This document shows positions 11,115 to 20,526 of a stretch of DNA of 64,000 nucleotides, piece after piece (position 1 is the stretch's first letter; each line of letters starts with the position of its first letter). The notes under the pieces are model-generated. The model searched no databases and was not told where the DNA came from. It saw only the letters and a program-made list of their open reading frames with translations. The translations under genes were made by a program, and so were the position numbers. The stretch is from Edaphovirga cremea (lineage in GTDB: Bacteria; Pseudomonadota; Gammaproteobacteria; Enterobacterales; Enterobacteriaceae): contig NZ_QOVA01000007.1 in the NCBI RefSeq assembly GCF_003332275.1, forward strand, positions 182,637-246,636, given 5' to 3'.

Positions 11115-11636
11115 ATGGGGATAAGGAAAAGCCGGGTATCGGAACTGTGGGTATTGCTGATGATTGTCAGCACCCACAGCCATGCCGATAGCAAAACGGC
11201 CACCCTTGGCGTCAGCGCCACGCTGGTCTCCTCCTGCGTGGCCGGCACCTCCAATGCGGGCGTCACCAGTTTCGGTACGCTGAATTTTGGCACCGTCTAT
11301 TTTCTCAGCAAGGCGGTGACCGTTACCGGCCAGCAAAACGCCGGGGCGATCCAGATTAAATGCAACAACGGCACGGCCTGGCGGGTGTTGCTTGGCGGGG
11401 GGCAAAGTGGCAATACCAGCGCCCGTTATCTGTCCGGTGGCCCAACGTCGCAGCACATCAATTACAACCTGTATACCAGTGCTGCGTATAACACGATTTG
11501 GGATAACCAGACAGGAATCAGCGGCACCGGTAGCGGCCAAACCGTCTGGCTGCCGGTGTATGGATTGGTTGCGCAACAGGCGACGCCGTCGGCTGGAAAT
11601 TACAGCGACACGGTACAGGTGACGGTCAGTTGGTGA
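11115..11636 (+). CDS. csuA: Spore coat U domain pilin, CsuA-like minor subunit
   Basis: Second SCPU-domain subunit of the pilus operon, 173 residues from the ATG at 11115; a TTG one codon earlier is possible. A signal peptide ends at about HSHA. Family landmarks are ATLVSSCVAG, FGTLNFGTVYFLSKAVTVTG, IKCNNGTAWRVLLGGG and the closing YSDTVQVTVSW. It is 27 bases after the first pilin and 19 before the next. It is exported and probably assembled by the chaperone and usher downstream; its place in the fibre is inferred from the Acinetobacter Csu order. Confidence 0.8.
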   Translation: MGIRKSRVSELWVLLMIVSTHSHADSKTATLGVSATLVSSCVAGTSNAGVTSFGTLNFGTVYFLSKAVTVTGQQNAGAIQIKCNNGTAWRVLLGGGQSGNTSARYLSGGPTSQHINYNLYTSAAYNTIWDNQTGISGTGSGQTVWLPVYGLVAQQATPSAGNYSDTVQVTVSW

Positions 11637-11655
11637 CATGAAGGAATAGCCATCC

Positions 11656-12255
11656 ATGACGTGTGCGGATCGAACCTTCAGGCGTGTTACAGCTTGCCGG
11701 CACACGGCGGCACAGATTATAGCCGGAATGTCTTTGGCTGCACTGCTGCAAAACGCCGTGGCGGATACCGGGGTAGACGACTTGTCGAAGTCGCAGGCGT
11801 TCACCGTCAACGCCAGCATTGTCAAGGGATGCACCCTCGGCTCGGGAGCCACGGATGTTACCAGCCTAGGTACGCTGAGTTTCGGCAATGTGTCCTCATT
11901 GGATGCGCCGGTGGACGTGGCCTCCACGCAAAATGCCGGTTCCGTGGTAATCAAATGTACACCGGGTGTCAGCGTCACGCTGGCTTTGGGTAGCGGGAAT
12001 AACGTCACGGGGAGTGTCTCTTCCGGGCGTAAGTTGCTGAAAGCCAGCGGTACGGAAACGCTCACCTACCAACTCTTTCAGGACGCCGCGCATGCCACGG
12101 TTTGGGGAGATGGAACCAACGGCGGCAGTAGTCAGGTGTTCTCGTCCACCGGCGCGGTTCAGGAATATAAGATTTATGCCCGTTTGCTTGCCAGCAGCAC
12201 CCTGCCCAGCGCAGGAAACTACACCGATAGTGTGCTGCTGACCGTAACTTATTGA
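11656..12255 (+). CDS. csuB: Spore coat U domain pilin, CsuB-like minor subunit
   Basis: Third SCPU-domain subunit, 199 residues with a longer basic N-terminal region before the hydrophobic signal segment (AAQIIAGMSLAALLQNAVA). The domain shows IVKGCTLGSG, LGTLSFGNVSSLD, VIKCTPGVSVTLALGSG and the closing YTDSVLLTVTY. The start ATG at 11656 follows gaagga with good spacing. The gene ends 26 bases before the chaperone gene. The three pilins are paralogous but well diverged, so the array is old rather than a recent duplication. Confidence 0.8.
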   Translation: MTCADRTFRRVTACRHTAAQIIAGMSLAALLQNAVADTGVDDLSKSQAFTVNASIVKGCTLGSGATDVTSLGTLSFGNVSSLDAPVDVASTQNAGSVVIKCTPGVSVTLALGSGNNVTGSVSSGRKLLKASGTETLTYQLFQDAAHATVWGDGTNGGSSQVFSSTGAVQEYKIYARLLASSTLPSAGNYTDSVLLTVTY

Positions 12256-12281
12256 TTGTCATTGTAATAAGGATAGCTTTA

Positions 12282-13055
12282 ATGAAGATGCACCCCTACG
12301 CTGTTTTGGCGCTTGCCCTGCTGCCCGCCTTCTGTTCCCTGTACTCTGCCCAGTCCACAGCCGCCGCCTCAATCCTTATCTGGCCCATCGATCCGGTTAT
12401 CGAGGCAGCCGATCAGGCCAGCGCACTGTGGCTGGAAAATAAAGACAGCAAACCGGTCTATATGCAGATTCGGGTGTTGGGCTGGCAACAGCAAAACGGC
12501 GAGGACAACTACCACAGCCAGAGCGAAATTATCGCCAGCCCACCGGTTGCCACCATTGATCCCGGCAAGCGGCAACTGATTCGTCTGGTCAAAACCCTCC
12601 CCGTCCCGGCAGGTCAGGAGCGCGCCTATCGCATTCTGGTGGATGAAATTCCGCGGGCAGACGAAAATAAAACCACGCAAAACATCGACATGGGCCTGAA
12701 ATTCCAGATGCGTTACTCGGTTCCCCTGTTTGTCACCGGCGAAGGTGTCTGGACCCGGCAGAATTACGAACACCCACGCGACATGGCGACGGCCTCGCTG
12801 CCGCAACTGAGTTTCCGCACGGTTAATCAGCAGGGTCAGCGCGGGGTCACCATCGCTAATCAGGGCAAGGTGCATGCGCGGCTGTCGAAGGTTTCATGGG
12901 TAAATGGCGCGCAGCACACTACGCTCAATGACGGATTGCTGGGTTATGTCCTTCCCGGCGCACAGATGACCTTCCCGGCACCGCAAGGCGGCGGAACACA
13001 GCTGCAAGCGACGGTTAACGATCAGCCTAAACCGATGGTGATTAACGCAAGATAA
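12282..13055 (+). CDS. csuC: Periplasmic pilus chaperone, CsuC-like
   Basis: PapD-like two-domain immunoglobulin-fold chaperone that holds pilin subunits before they reach the usher. I start at ATG 12282 (MKMHPYAVLALALL), preceded by aagga; this gives 257 residues and a clean signal peptide ending near STAAA. SILIWPIDPVIEAADQASAL is the typical first strand of archaic chaperones, and later RQLIRLVKTLPVPAGQERAY is the conserved G-strand region. The second domain starts near residue 150. It sits between the pilins and the usher. Confidence 0.87.
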   Translation: MKMHPYAVLALALLPAFCSLYSAQSTAAASILIWPIDPVIEAADQASALWLENKDSKPVYMQIRVLGWQQQNGEDNYHSQSEIIASPPVATIDPGKRQLIRLVKTLPVPAGQERAYRILVDEIPRADENKTTQNIDMGLKFQMRYSVPLFVTGEGVWTRQNYEHPRDMATASLPQLSFRTVNQQGQRGVTIANQGKVHARLSKVSWVNGAQHTTLNDGLLGYVLPGAQMTFPAPQGGGTQLQATVNDQPKPMVINAR

Positions 13056-13119
13056 ACGGAGCTGATAGCCCGATGCGCTATTTATCTTACTTTTTATCTT
13101 ACATCGCCAGATTAGCTGC

Positions 13120-15582
13120 ATGAATGGCTGCCGGATACTGACGCCGTTACGCGCGGCCATGGTGCTGGGCGTACTGAATGCCAATCTGGCACTGGCCGAC
13201 GGATTGCCACCGCCGCCCACCGCTGCCAGTATGCCGGATACCCTGCTCTACCTTGAACTGGTCATCAATGGCAAACCTTCGGGCAATGTCCTGCCGGTGG
13301 CTTTTCGCGGTGGGCATTACTACCTCACGCCCGATCAGTTGATTGCCGCCGGTGTGCCTCTGCGCCAACCGGGCGATAAGCCCGTCGCCGTCGATCAGAT
13401 TGATAAACTGGACGTCAGCTATAACGGTGAAAGCCAGCAGTTAATGATCTCCCTGCCCGGCGATTGGCTACCTGAACAGCATTTTAACACCCTGCGCCCC
13501 GGCGATTTTCTCCCCGCCCAGAGCAGTCTGGGATTTCTGTTCAACTATGACGTCTACGCCAACAATACGCCGCATTCGCAGCAGACAGGGTATGTCTCGT
13601 CATGGACCGAACAACGCCTGTTCGGCAGCTACGGCGCACTGAACAATAGCGGCGTCTATCGCCGGGAGATCGGCAACAGCGGCGACATTGACGAGGAAAA
13701 TCGCTATATCCGTTACGATACCCAATGGCTGTACAACGATGACCGCACGATGATGCGTTATACCGCCGGGGATTTAATCACCGGTTCGCTGCCCTGGTCG
13801 AGTTCAGTCAGAGTGGGCGGAATACAGCTCTCAAGGAATTTCGCGACCCGCCCGGACTTGATCACCTATCCTTTGCCGCAGTTCGTCGGACAGGCCGCCG
13901 TACCCAGCACCGTTGACCTGTACATCAACAGCTTTAAAACCAGCAGCAATAACGTCAATCCCGGCCCTTTTACCCTCGACAGTATTCCGTTCATCAATGG
14001 CTCAGGGCAAGCGACCGTCGTGACGACCGACGCCCTCGGTCGACAGGTCAGCACAACGGTGCCTTTCTACGTAGCCAGTGAACTGCTGCGCCCCGGTCTG
14101 ACCGACTACAGCGTTTCGATCGGCGCATTGCGCCAGGATTACGGCATCAGTTCTGCCAATTACGGTCAATTGGCTGGCAGCGGTATTATCCGCCACGGCA
14201 TCACCGACTGGCTGACGCTGGAAGGCCGGGCGGAAGGCGCGCCCAGCCTGGCGGTGACCGGTGCTGGCGTGGGTTTACGCCTCGGCGAGTATGGCGTACT
14301 GAACGCCGCCTTGAGCGGAAGCTACTCGCAAGACGACGCGTTTGATGCCTCCACTTCGCTCATGAAAACCTACAACCCGGCAGACCCTTTTGGCAGCGCG
14401 ACGCCGCCCGAACCGCTGGACAACAATGTCCCACCGAAAGGCGGAAACGGCGATCAAACGGCAACGGGTTACACCTACAGTAACCGGCTATTCAGCATCA
14501 GCGCGCAACGGATCTTGCGCAGCGACGATTACGCTGATTTATCGAACTACAAAACCAACTACCGCCTGAGCCGCCGCAGCGATCAACTGACCGGCAGCGT
14601 CGGATTGGGCGACTATGGTACACTGGGTTCGGGGTATTTCGACGTGCGCGACGGTGTGGGCACCCGCACGCAACTGATCAACCTCACCTACAGTAAATCG
14701 CTGTGGCGCAATATCAGTTTCTACGCCGCCATGAACCGGGAAATTGGCGGTGACGGCTACAGCGCGCAATTGATGCTGAGCATACCTTTCGCAAACTGGG
14801 GAACCACCAGTCTCAGCGCCAGCCAAGACACCGACAATAACTGGACGCAGCGCGCCACCTACAGCCGGGCCGCGCCCACCGACGGCGGATTGGGCTGGAA
14901 TCTGGCTTACGCCGATGGCCGCGATCCGGGCAGTGAATATCAGCAGGCGGATGTCATCTGGCGCGCACCGGCATTCGAAACGCGTGGCGGCGTTTACGGC
15001 GGACAAGGCAATTACACCCGCTGGGGCGAGTTGACTGGTTCGCTGGTGGTCATGGACAGCCATCTCTACGCCACCAATCAGGTGAATGATGCGTTCGCGC
15101 TCATCTCCACCAACGGCTACGCCGATATCCCGGTCTCTTATGAAAATCAGCTTATCGGCAAAACCGACTCCCGTGGCTATTTGCTGGTGCCGACAGTGAC
15201 GTCCTATTACCACGCCAAGTTTGAAATTGATCCGCTGAATCTGCCTGCCGATGTCAATACGCCGACCGTCGAGCGTACCCTTGCCATTCGGCAGAACAGC
15301 GGCCTGCTGGTCGAATTCCCGGTGAAACAGTTGTCATCGGCGACGGTAATTCTGGTCGATGGTCAGGGAACGCCATTGCCCAAAGGCAGTCCGGTCACCG
15401 TCAACAGCAGCGATCAAACCAGTTATGTCGGCTGGGATGGTATTGCTTGGCTGGAACAGGTCAGCAAAGAGAATCGCCTCACGGTGACCCGAGCCGACGA
15501 CGGGAGCCGTTGCCATGCGCAGTTCGTATTGGCCCATCCGCAGGGCAGGCAGAATGTCGGCCCGTTGGTTTGCGTACCCTGA
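13120..15582 (+). CDS. csuD: Outer-membrane pilus usher, CsuD-like
   Basis: FimD/PapC-type 24-strand outer-membrane pore that assembles the Csu-type fibre. It has 820 residues. A signal peptide ends near ALA (about residue 25), followed by the N-terminal chaperone-binding domain (about 40-160), the beta-barrel with plug domain, and two C-terminal domains ending HAQFVLAHPQGRQNVGPLVC. Typical usher phrases are YDVYANNTPHSQQ, the plug-region PFYVASELLRPGLTDYSVS, and QLIGKTDSRGYLLVPTV. No good ribosome site is seen before the ATG at 13120, so translation may rely on coupling from csuC, 65 bases upstream. Confidence 0.92.
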   Translation: MNGCRILTPLRAAMVLGVLNANLALADGLPPPPTAASMPDTLLYLELVINGKPSGNVLPVAFRGGHYYLTPDQLIAAGVPLRQPGDKPVAVDQIDKLDVSYNGESQQLMISLPGDWLPEQHFNTLRPGDFLPAQSSLGFLFNYDVYANNTPHSQQTGYVSSWTEQRLFGSYGALNNSGVYRREIGNSGDIDEENRYIRYDTQWLYNDDRTMMRYTAGDLITGSLPWSSSVRVGGIQLSRNFATRPDLITYPLPQFVGQAAVPSTVDLYINSFKTSSNNVNPGPFTLDSIPFINGSGQATVVTTDALGRQVSTTVPFYVASELLRPGLTDYSVSIGALRQDYGISSANYGQLAGSGIIRHGITDWLTLEGRAEGAPSLAVTGAGVGLRLGEYGVLNAALSGSYSQDDAFDASTSLMKTYNPADPFGSATPPEPLDNNVPPKGGNGDQTATGYTYSNRLFSISAQRILRSDDYADLSNYKTNYRLSRRSDQLTGSVGLGDYGTLGSGYFDVRDGVGTRTQLINLTYSKSLWRNISFYAAMNREIGGDGYSAQLMLSIPFANWGTTSLSASQDTDNNWTQRATYSRAAPTDGGLGWNLAYADGRDPGSEYQQADVIWRAPAFETRGGVYGGQGNYTRWGELTGSLVVMDSHLYATNQVNDAFALISTNGYADIPVSYENQLIGKTDSRGYLLVPTVTSYYHAKFEIDPLNLPADVNTPTVERTLAIRQNSGLLVEFPVKQLSSATVILVDGQGTPLPKGSPVTVNSSDQTSYVGWDGIAWLEQVSKENRLTVTRADDGSRCHAQFVLAHPQGRQNVGPLVCVP

Positions 15583-15624
15583 AGACTGCACTTTGAAGAC
15601 TTTGAAGACAGAAGGAATTCAGCT

Positions 15625-16611
15625 ATGTGGCGTTGCCCCCTAACCCGTGCCCTGACGCAGGGTGCCAAGCGATGGATAGTCATCGCCGGGCTGTTATACA
15701 GTTTATTGCTCAGTTTGCTGTTCAGTACCGATGCGTTGGCAGATTGCACCTTCACCAACGGCACCGTCAATCTGGGCACGCAGAGTTCGTTCACCGCCTA
15801 TAACAGCCAGTTCCGCGCGCAGGGCACCGCGGGTATGTCATGCAGCGGCGTGAGTCTGGCGCTGCTGACCGCCAATACGATCAAAGCCACCATTCAGTCC
15901 ACCGCCAATGGCATGAAACTTACCAATCAGGACGGGTCGGGCGACAGCATTTCCTATCTCATCTACCCGGATGCCAACTACCAATATCCCTACACCACCA
16001 GTCAAACTATCGACTACGGCGGGCTGAATCTGCTGTCACTGATCTTCCAGTCGACCTCTGCCAACGTGCCGCTGTATATCCAAACCACCGCCGGTGCCAA
16101 CGTGCGGGCGGGAACCTACACGGACACCATTAACCTCACCTGGCAGTACTTTATTTGCCGCACGGGCGCGCTGGTGCTGTGCCTCAGCAACTGGAGCGGC
16201 ACAGGAAGTTCGGCGGTCACCGTGACGGCAATCATCACCAAAGACTGCGCGCTGAATTCGGTTCCCAACGTCAACTTCGGCAGTAAAGCCCTGGTGGAAC
16301 AGTTCAATCCGGTGACCCAGAGCATCACGCTGACCTGCACCAAGACGGAAGGCTATAAAACCTATTTTACGGCGGGAAACAACGCTTCTGGCGGTTGGCG
16401 GCGCATGCGCAGCGGTGCCACCAGCAACTATTTGCAGTATCAGATTTACGTGCCCAATACGACAACGGTTTGGGATGTCAATAATAAACAGGGTGGATCG
16501 GCAACGGGTTTGAGCCAGAGTCTCTCTTATACGGCGACGGTTAATCCAGCGCAGGCCGCAGTTCCGGTCGGGACTTATCAGGACAGTATCAGTTTTGTTA
16601 TCGAGTACTAG
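15625..16611 (+). CDS. csuE: Two-domain SCPU tip adhesin, CsuE-like
   Basis: Last gene of the pilus operon; in the Acinetobacter Csu pilus the equivalent protein sits at the tip and binds hydrophobic surfaces. It has 328 residues, with a signal segment near residues 17-38 (WIVIAGLLYSLLLSLLF) and two SCPU domains: about 40-175 (CTFTNGTVNLGTQSSFTAYN) and about 190-328 (KDCALNSVPNVNFGSKALVE, ending YQDSISFVIEY). A two-domain subunit at the operon end is the tip signature of this family. The start ATG has gaagga upstream. Confidence 0.83.
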   Translation: MWRCPLTRALTQGAKRWIVIAGLLYSLLLSLLFSTDALADCTFTNGTVNLGTQSSFTAYNSQFRAQGTAGMSCSGVSLALLTANTIKATIQSTANGMKLTNQDGSGDSISYLIYPDANYQYPYTTSQTIDYGGLNLLSLIFQSTSANVPLYIQTTAGANVRAGTYTDTINLTWQYFICRTGALVLCLSNWSGTGSSAVTVTAIITKDCALNSVPNVNFGSKALVEQFNPVTQSITLTCTKTEGYKTYFTAGNNASGGWRRMRSGATSNYLQYQIYVPNTTTVWDVNNKQGGSATGLSQSLSYTATVNPAQAAVPVGTYQDSISFVIEY

Positions 16612-16747
16612 AAGCAAGGCGGGACACTGCGGTAAATAGTGGGTGGCGCGGTAGGAATAGAATCAAGCGGATTTATAGAAATTTACTCTGTGAGCTCGCA
16701 GAAATATTATTTTGGAAATTTTAATATCTTGAACTAGGCTCATTATC

Positions 16748-16766
16748 ATGACCAATAACTGGTCAT
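16748..16766. promoter_or_regulatory. Perfect palindrome upstream of yebV
   Basis: atgacca (16748-16754) and tggtcat (16760-16766) form a perfect 7-bp inverted repeat around a 5-base spacer, about 35 bases before the yebV start. The shape suits a dimeric repressor or activator site; the protein is unknown. Confidence 0.45.
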
Positions 16767-16799
16767 ACCTCCTTCAGCCGGCCAAAACAAGGAGCACGT

Positions 16800-17042
16800 A
16801 TGGGGAAATCAACAGTCAGGATAGGCAGTTTTGAGATTTACGATGCACAATTATCCAAACCCGATGCCAAGGGAGGCGATACTTTGCGCATTCCATGTAA
16901 ATCCGATGCGGGTCTGTGTATGCAGTTGGATGGGTGGGATGAAAAAACCAGTATTCCCGCGATCCTTGATGGCAGGCATTCCATTCTCTACAAGCAACAT
17001 TACGATAAAGGCGAGGATGCCTGGATTATGCGGCTCGAATAA
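16800..17042 (+). CDS. yebV: YebV, small conserved protein of unknown function
   Basis: It has 80 residues and matches the remembered E. coli YebV (78 residues) along its length: KSTVRIGSFEIYDAQL, IPCKSDAGLCMQLDGWD, TSIPAILDG and DAWIMRLE all have close counterparts. There is no signal peptide or membrane segment. In E. coli yebV follows yebU (rsmF) directly; here the six-gene csu operon separates them, which is strong evidence that the pilus operon is an insertion at this spot (or that E. coli lost it). The ribosome site is aaggag seven bases upstream of ATG. Function is not known in any organism that I can name. Confidence 0.85.
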   Translation: MGKSTVRIGSFEIYDAQLSKPDAKGGDTLRIPCKSDAGLCMQLDGWDEKTSIPAILDGRHSILYKQHYDKGEDAWIMRLE

Positions 17043-17147
17043 GAGCCTATCCCATTAGGGCTAAGCCACATAAATCCCGGTATTTTCAACCCCGTCAGCC
17101 ACAGATCGGTTGTCCTGCTGCGCTGACGGGCGTCACGCCCCTGCCAT

Positions 17148-17540
17148 TCAGAACGTTTCGATCAATTTGAATTTCATCAGAATCAACGTCATTTCCGGTG
17201 AAAAGAGATCATAGCTTTCAAAAAAGCGCTGATGCTCTTTGCGCCAGTAAGCCAACGAACGATCGCCCTCACCCTCTTCAAAAGCATGTTTTTCATCAAC
17301 CTGATTGAAGGGTACAACATCCGTTGAGGTCAGCTCCACGGCGCACACAGGCTCACTTCGCCCGTCCACGACCACAAATACATCACCGACCTGAGGGATG
17401 CCGTCTTCATCGAGCATCGAACAGGTTGCGGTCTTGGTACCCGCAACAATCAGTTTTGCCAGTTCATCCGCCAGGGCTTCGGTATCGGCAAAGACCCACT
17501 TTTCAGCCTGTTGGTATTTTTCTGGAATCTGCTTAGCCAT
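17148..17540 (-). CDS. ASCH-domain protein of the YhfF type
   Basis: A 130-residue protein that is essentially one ASCH (PUA-like) beta-barrel, a fold expected to bind RNA or modified nucleosides. Diagnostic pieces are AKLIVAGTKTATCSMLDEDG, VGDVFVVVDGRSEPVCAVEL and EGEGDRSLAYWRKEHQRFFE, the COG4405/YhfF pattern. Its ribosome site (aaggtgag) is good. It stands alone between yebV and the WG-repeat pair. The exact substrate is unknown; relatives have been tied to RNA binding or nucleic-acid turnover. Confidence 0.8.
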   Translation of the reverse strand: MAKQIPEKYQQAEKWVFADTEALADELAKLIVAGTKTATCSMLDEDGIPQVGDVFVVVDGRSEPVCAVELTSTDVVPFNQVDEKHAFEEGEGDRSLAYWRKEHQRFFESYDLFSPEMTLILMKFKLIETF

Positions 17541-17628
17541 TTTCTCACCTTAAAAATTCTGTATTGCGCGCCGTTGGCCGGTCGCGCAACAAAAAAATCA
17601 TCACTGTCTATTCCGCTTGGCGTAACCG

Positions 17629-20526
17629 CTATTGCTCGCAGCGTACCGGCATTTTCGGCGGCCACTGTCGTACTGCACCTGTTCCATAGAGAACCTGAAT
17701 ACCACATTCCCTATCCACGCGCGCCAATGGCTTACCGCTGCGATCAATCATCATCGAAACGTTATCATCCGACACAATCGCCACACCGCTGTCGAAAGGC
17801 GATACCGCGCTGAATACCGGGGCAATCACGAAATTACCCTGTGCATCGATAAATCCGTAGCGGTTGGCGGTCTGGGCAAAGGCCAGCCCGTCGCTCGGCA
17901 ATCCCAAATCCTGGAAGACCACACCGTCAGTGGCGTGGCCCTGCAAATCGATCCAGGTTTTTTCTGCCGCCGAACGCGACAACACCGCGCGACCATCCTG
18001 CAACCGGCTGCCCTGTCCGTCAACCGTGAGAACAATCTTGCCGCTGGCATCCGCATAACGGGTGACGCTCTTGCCATCATTGGTCTGCGTACTGAACGCC
18101 AGATCGCTGGCGGCTGGCCAGAACCACTGACCTTCAGGCAGCACGCCCACTTTCACACCGTTGGTATCGATAATTTCAGTATTTTGCGCACCGGCACGCA
18201 ACGCGTGTCCATTAACAAAGGCCGATGTCTGCCAATTGCTGTCAGAGGGAATTTGCCACTCGCCCTGCGCGTTGATGTAACCTTCCTGCGGCAAACGTGA
18301 CAACCGCACCCAATCACCCATCGCGCGAATACCGGTATGCTCTTCGCTCAATTGCAACTGTCCATCGGCGGAAAGCAGCCACGACTGGCCGTCTGCGGCA
18401 GTTGCCAGAATCCGCCCGTCGCTGAAACGGTTAACGGTCAAACCGGCACTTAGAGCGATACGCTGTTTGCCGTCGGTCGCGATAATTGCCCGCTGGGCAA
18501 CGTCCTGATTGGCGGGTTCCGTGCCTTGTGGCGCAGCCAGCGTCACGATCCACAACGCAGAATTGATCCGCTCAACCTTGCTGAATTTCGCAGCAATTAC
18601 CCACTGACCATTGCCGTCAATGACGCCCCACTTGCCGTCGGGCAACTGGGCACTGGTTTGTCCGCTGGAGACGCCAGCGCCTTCATTCACGCTACCGACC
18701 TGCGTCAGCGACGGGGCGATCACTATCTTCTGCGACACCACGTCATAAATCCCCCACAGCGCATCTTCCGCGGCGGTTTCACGGTAACGGAACCAGCCGC
18801 CACCGATGGATTCAAGCTCAAAGACGTTCGGCAGATCAAAATGGTTACCCTGATGATCGAGCGCGTTCAGTTTGCCATCGCGATAGGCGAAGGCATATCC
18901 GTGCACGTAAGGTGAAATGTTGTCCTGTTCGAACGGCACCAACTGTTTGCCCAGGCTATCGATCAGCCCACTGCCGGTTTTGGTTTTGACGATAAACTGC
19001 AAAGGCGCATTGCGATCGGCATCGGAATCCGCGCCATCAGCCAACTGAATATCACTCCATTTGGCATCAAGCATCAGCGAACCGTCTGCCCGCAGCAAGC
19101 CCGCCCCTTCATTGTCCGAGACCAGCATCCCGAGCGGAATTGCCGATTCGGTCATGCGCTGGTTCTGGTCGGTAACCCCAAACAGCGGTTGCAGACGGCC
19201 ATTTTGCAGGCTGCCCAGCGTTTTCTGCGACAACAGCGCTTTTCCGTGCTGATCGACGATGTTCAGCAATTTTCCGTTGCCATCGCGCAGCCACAGTCGG
19301 CCATTGATCACCTGTGAATTATCGATCTGCGCCAGCCAGTTCGGTTGCTGCATGCCACCGATCATCTGCCCGTCGGGCGCAATAATACTGTTGATTTTGC
19401 CCTGCTCACCACTGCGGGTCATCAGGAACGGCGCGGTATCCTGCGCGGACGCCACGCTGTTCGCCGGTATCGATAACGCGCCTTTGAATCCGGATAAATA
19501 GACTTTTACCGCGTCTTTATCGCTGTTGAGCACGTATTCATCGTGGATGCCCAATTTCGACGCGGCACTGCCGTCCAGACTCTGCAATTCATTACCCACG
19601 CTGTCGAGCAGCACGGTTTTGTCTTGATCGTTTTTCGCCAGCCACAACGAAGACGTCAGGGGTTCGGCGGAACGGTAGGTCTTTTCCACCAACGATCCAT
19701 CGGCGCGGATGAAGCTGACCCGGTCACCCTGTTCGGCCCGTGCGAGCGAGTATTTGCCCGGTGGCACGGTAATCGCACTGAAGCTCGGCTCGATTCGCCA
19801 ATTCAGGTTCTGATCGACGATACCGTAGCCCTGCTCGCTGTTGCGGGCGACAAACATGCCTTCATGACCGAAGGGTTGCACGATTTCCATTTGATCGCTG
19901 GCGAAGTGTCGGGTGCCGTCCGGCGACAGAAATACGGTTTTATACTCCAGACGCAGGCGCAGCGGATTGCCGTCCTCCAGCAACAGACTACTGACGCGCT
20001 CATCCAGCGGCTGGCCTACCGGTGCGCCGCTGCGGTTAATCAACTGCGGCCGACCTTCCCGCGTAACAGCCGCGATACCCAACTCAGTGAAATCGCCTGC
20101 GCTGGAAAACTGGGGTTCGATCGCCCATTTACCGCTGACGTCAATGTAGCCCCATTTGCCATTCTGGCTGACCGCCGCCAGACCATAGTGATAATCACTG
20201 GCCTGCTCGAATACCGGTTTGATCACCAGTTGGCCTTTCTCATCCAGAAAACCCCAGCGGTGCCCGGACATTTGTGGCGCCAGCGCGGCATCATCAATCG
20301 CCATTTCAGCGGACGGCAGGAGAACGGCGGCGCGCCCCTGATGAATATCGCGAATACAGATATTCACCACGCCCGGCAAAGCCAGACGAGCACGCGCCAC
20401 GGCCTGAACGCCGGTTTCTGGAACGCTGCATCCTGTGGCGATATCCTCTGCGCTGGCCTGTTGTGCCAGCGCCAGTAATGTCACTAACCCGCCATTTTGC
20501 AGCGTCTTACGCAGGGCATATTTCAT
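17629..20526 (-). CDS. Secreted giant WG-repeat protein, copy B
   Basis: A 965-residue exported protein made of degenerate WG repeats (beta-strand pairs with the pattern WGxIDxxGxWxIxPxF). Start at ATG 20526 (MKYALRKTLQNGG) with aggttc upstream; a signal peptide ends near QASA. Clear repeats: HRWGFLDEKGQLVIKPVFE, GKWGYIDVSGKWAIEPQF (about residue 110), GKWGVIDGNGQWVIAAKF (about 650), NRYGFIDAQGNFVIAPVF (near the end). The start codon overlaps the stop of the upstream paralogue as ATGA, so translation is coupled. The C-terminal tail with WPPKMPVRCEQ resembles that of the paralogue. No enzymatic motif is visible; WG domains have no assigned function that I know. Confidence 0.8.
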   Translation of the reverse strand: MKYALRKTLQNGGLVTLLALAQQASAEDIATGCSVPETGVQAVARARLALPGVVNICIRDIHQGRAAVLLPSAEMAIDDAALAPQMSGHRWGFLDEKGQLVIKPVFEQASDYHYGLAAVSQNGKWGYIDVSGKWAIEPQFSSAGDFTELGIAAVTREGRPQLINRSGAPVGQPLDERVSSLLLEDGNPLRLRLEYKTVFLSPDGTRHFASDQMEIVQPFGHEGMFVARNSEQGYGIVDQNLNWRIEPSFSAITVPPGKYSLARAEQGDRVSFIRADGSLVEKTYRSAEPLTSSLWLAKNDQDKTVLLDSVGNELQSLDGSAASKLGIHDEYVLNSDKDAVKVYLSGFKGALSIPANSVASAQDTAPFLMTRSGEQGKINSIIAPDGQMIGGMQQPNWLAQIDNSQVINGRLWLRDGNGKLLNIVDQHGKALLSQKTLGSLQNGRLQPLFGVTDQNQRMTESAIPLGMLVSDNEGAGLLRADGSLMLDAKWSDIQLADGADSDADRNAPLQFIVKTKTGSGLIDSLGKQLVPFEQDNISPYVHGYAFAYRDGKLNALDHQGNHFDLPNVFELESIGGGWFRYRETAAEDALWGIYDVVSQKIVIAPSLTQVGSVNEGAGVSSGQTSAQLPDGKWGVIDGNGQWVIAAKFSKVERINSALWIVTLAAPQGTEPANQDVAQRAIIATDGKQRIALSAGLTVNRFSDGRILATAADGQSWLLSADGQLQLSEEHTGIRAMGDWVRLSRLPQEGYINAQGEWQIPSDSNWQTSAFVNGHALRAGAQNTEIIDTNGVKVGVLPEGQWFWPAASDLAFSTQTNDGKSVTRYADASGKIVLTVDGQGSRLQDGRAVLSRSAAEKTWIDLQGHATDGVVFQDLGLPSDGLAFAQTANRYGFIDAQGNFVIAPVFSAVSPFDSGVAIVSDDNVSMMIDRSGKPLARVDRECGIQVLYGTGAVRQWPPKMPVRCEQ

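Noticed and set aside
10659..12065. A 468-codon minus-strand frame opposite the pilin genes
   Set aside because: It shadows the three SCPU genes, which have signal peptides, ribosome sites and family motifs; the minus frame has none.
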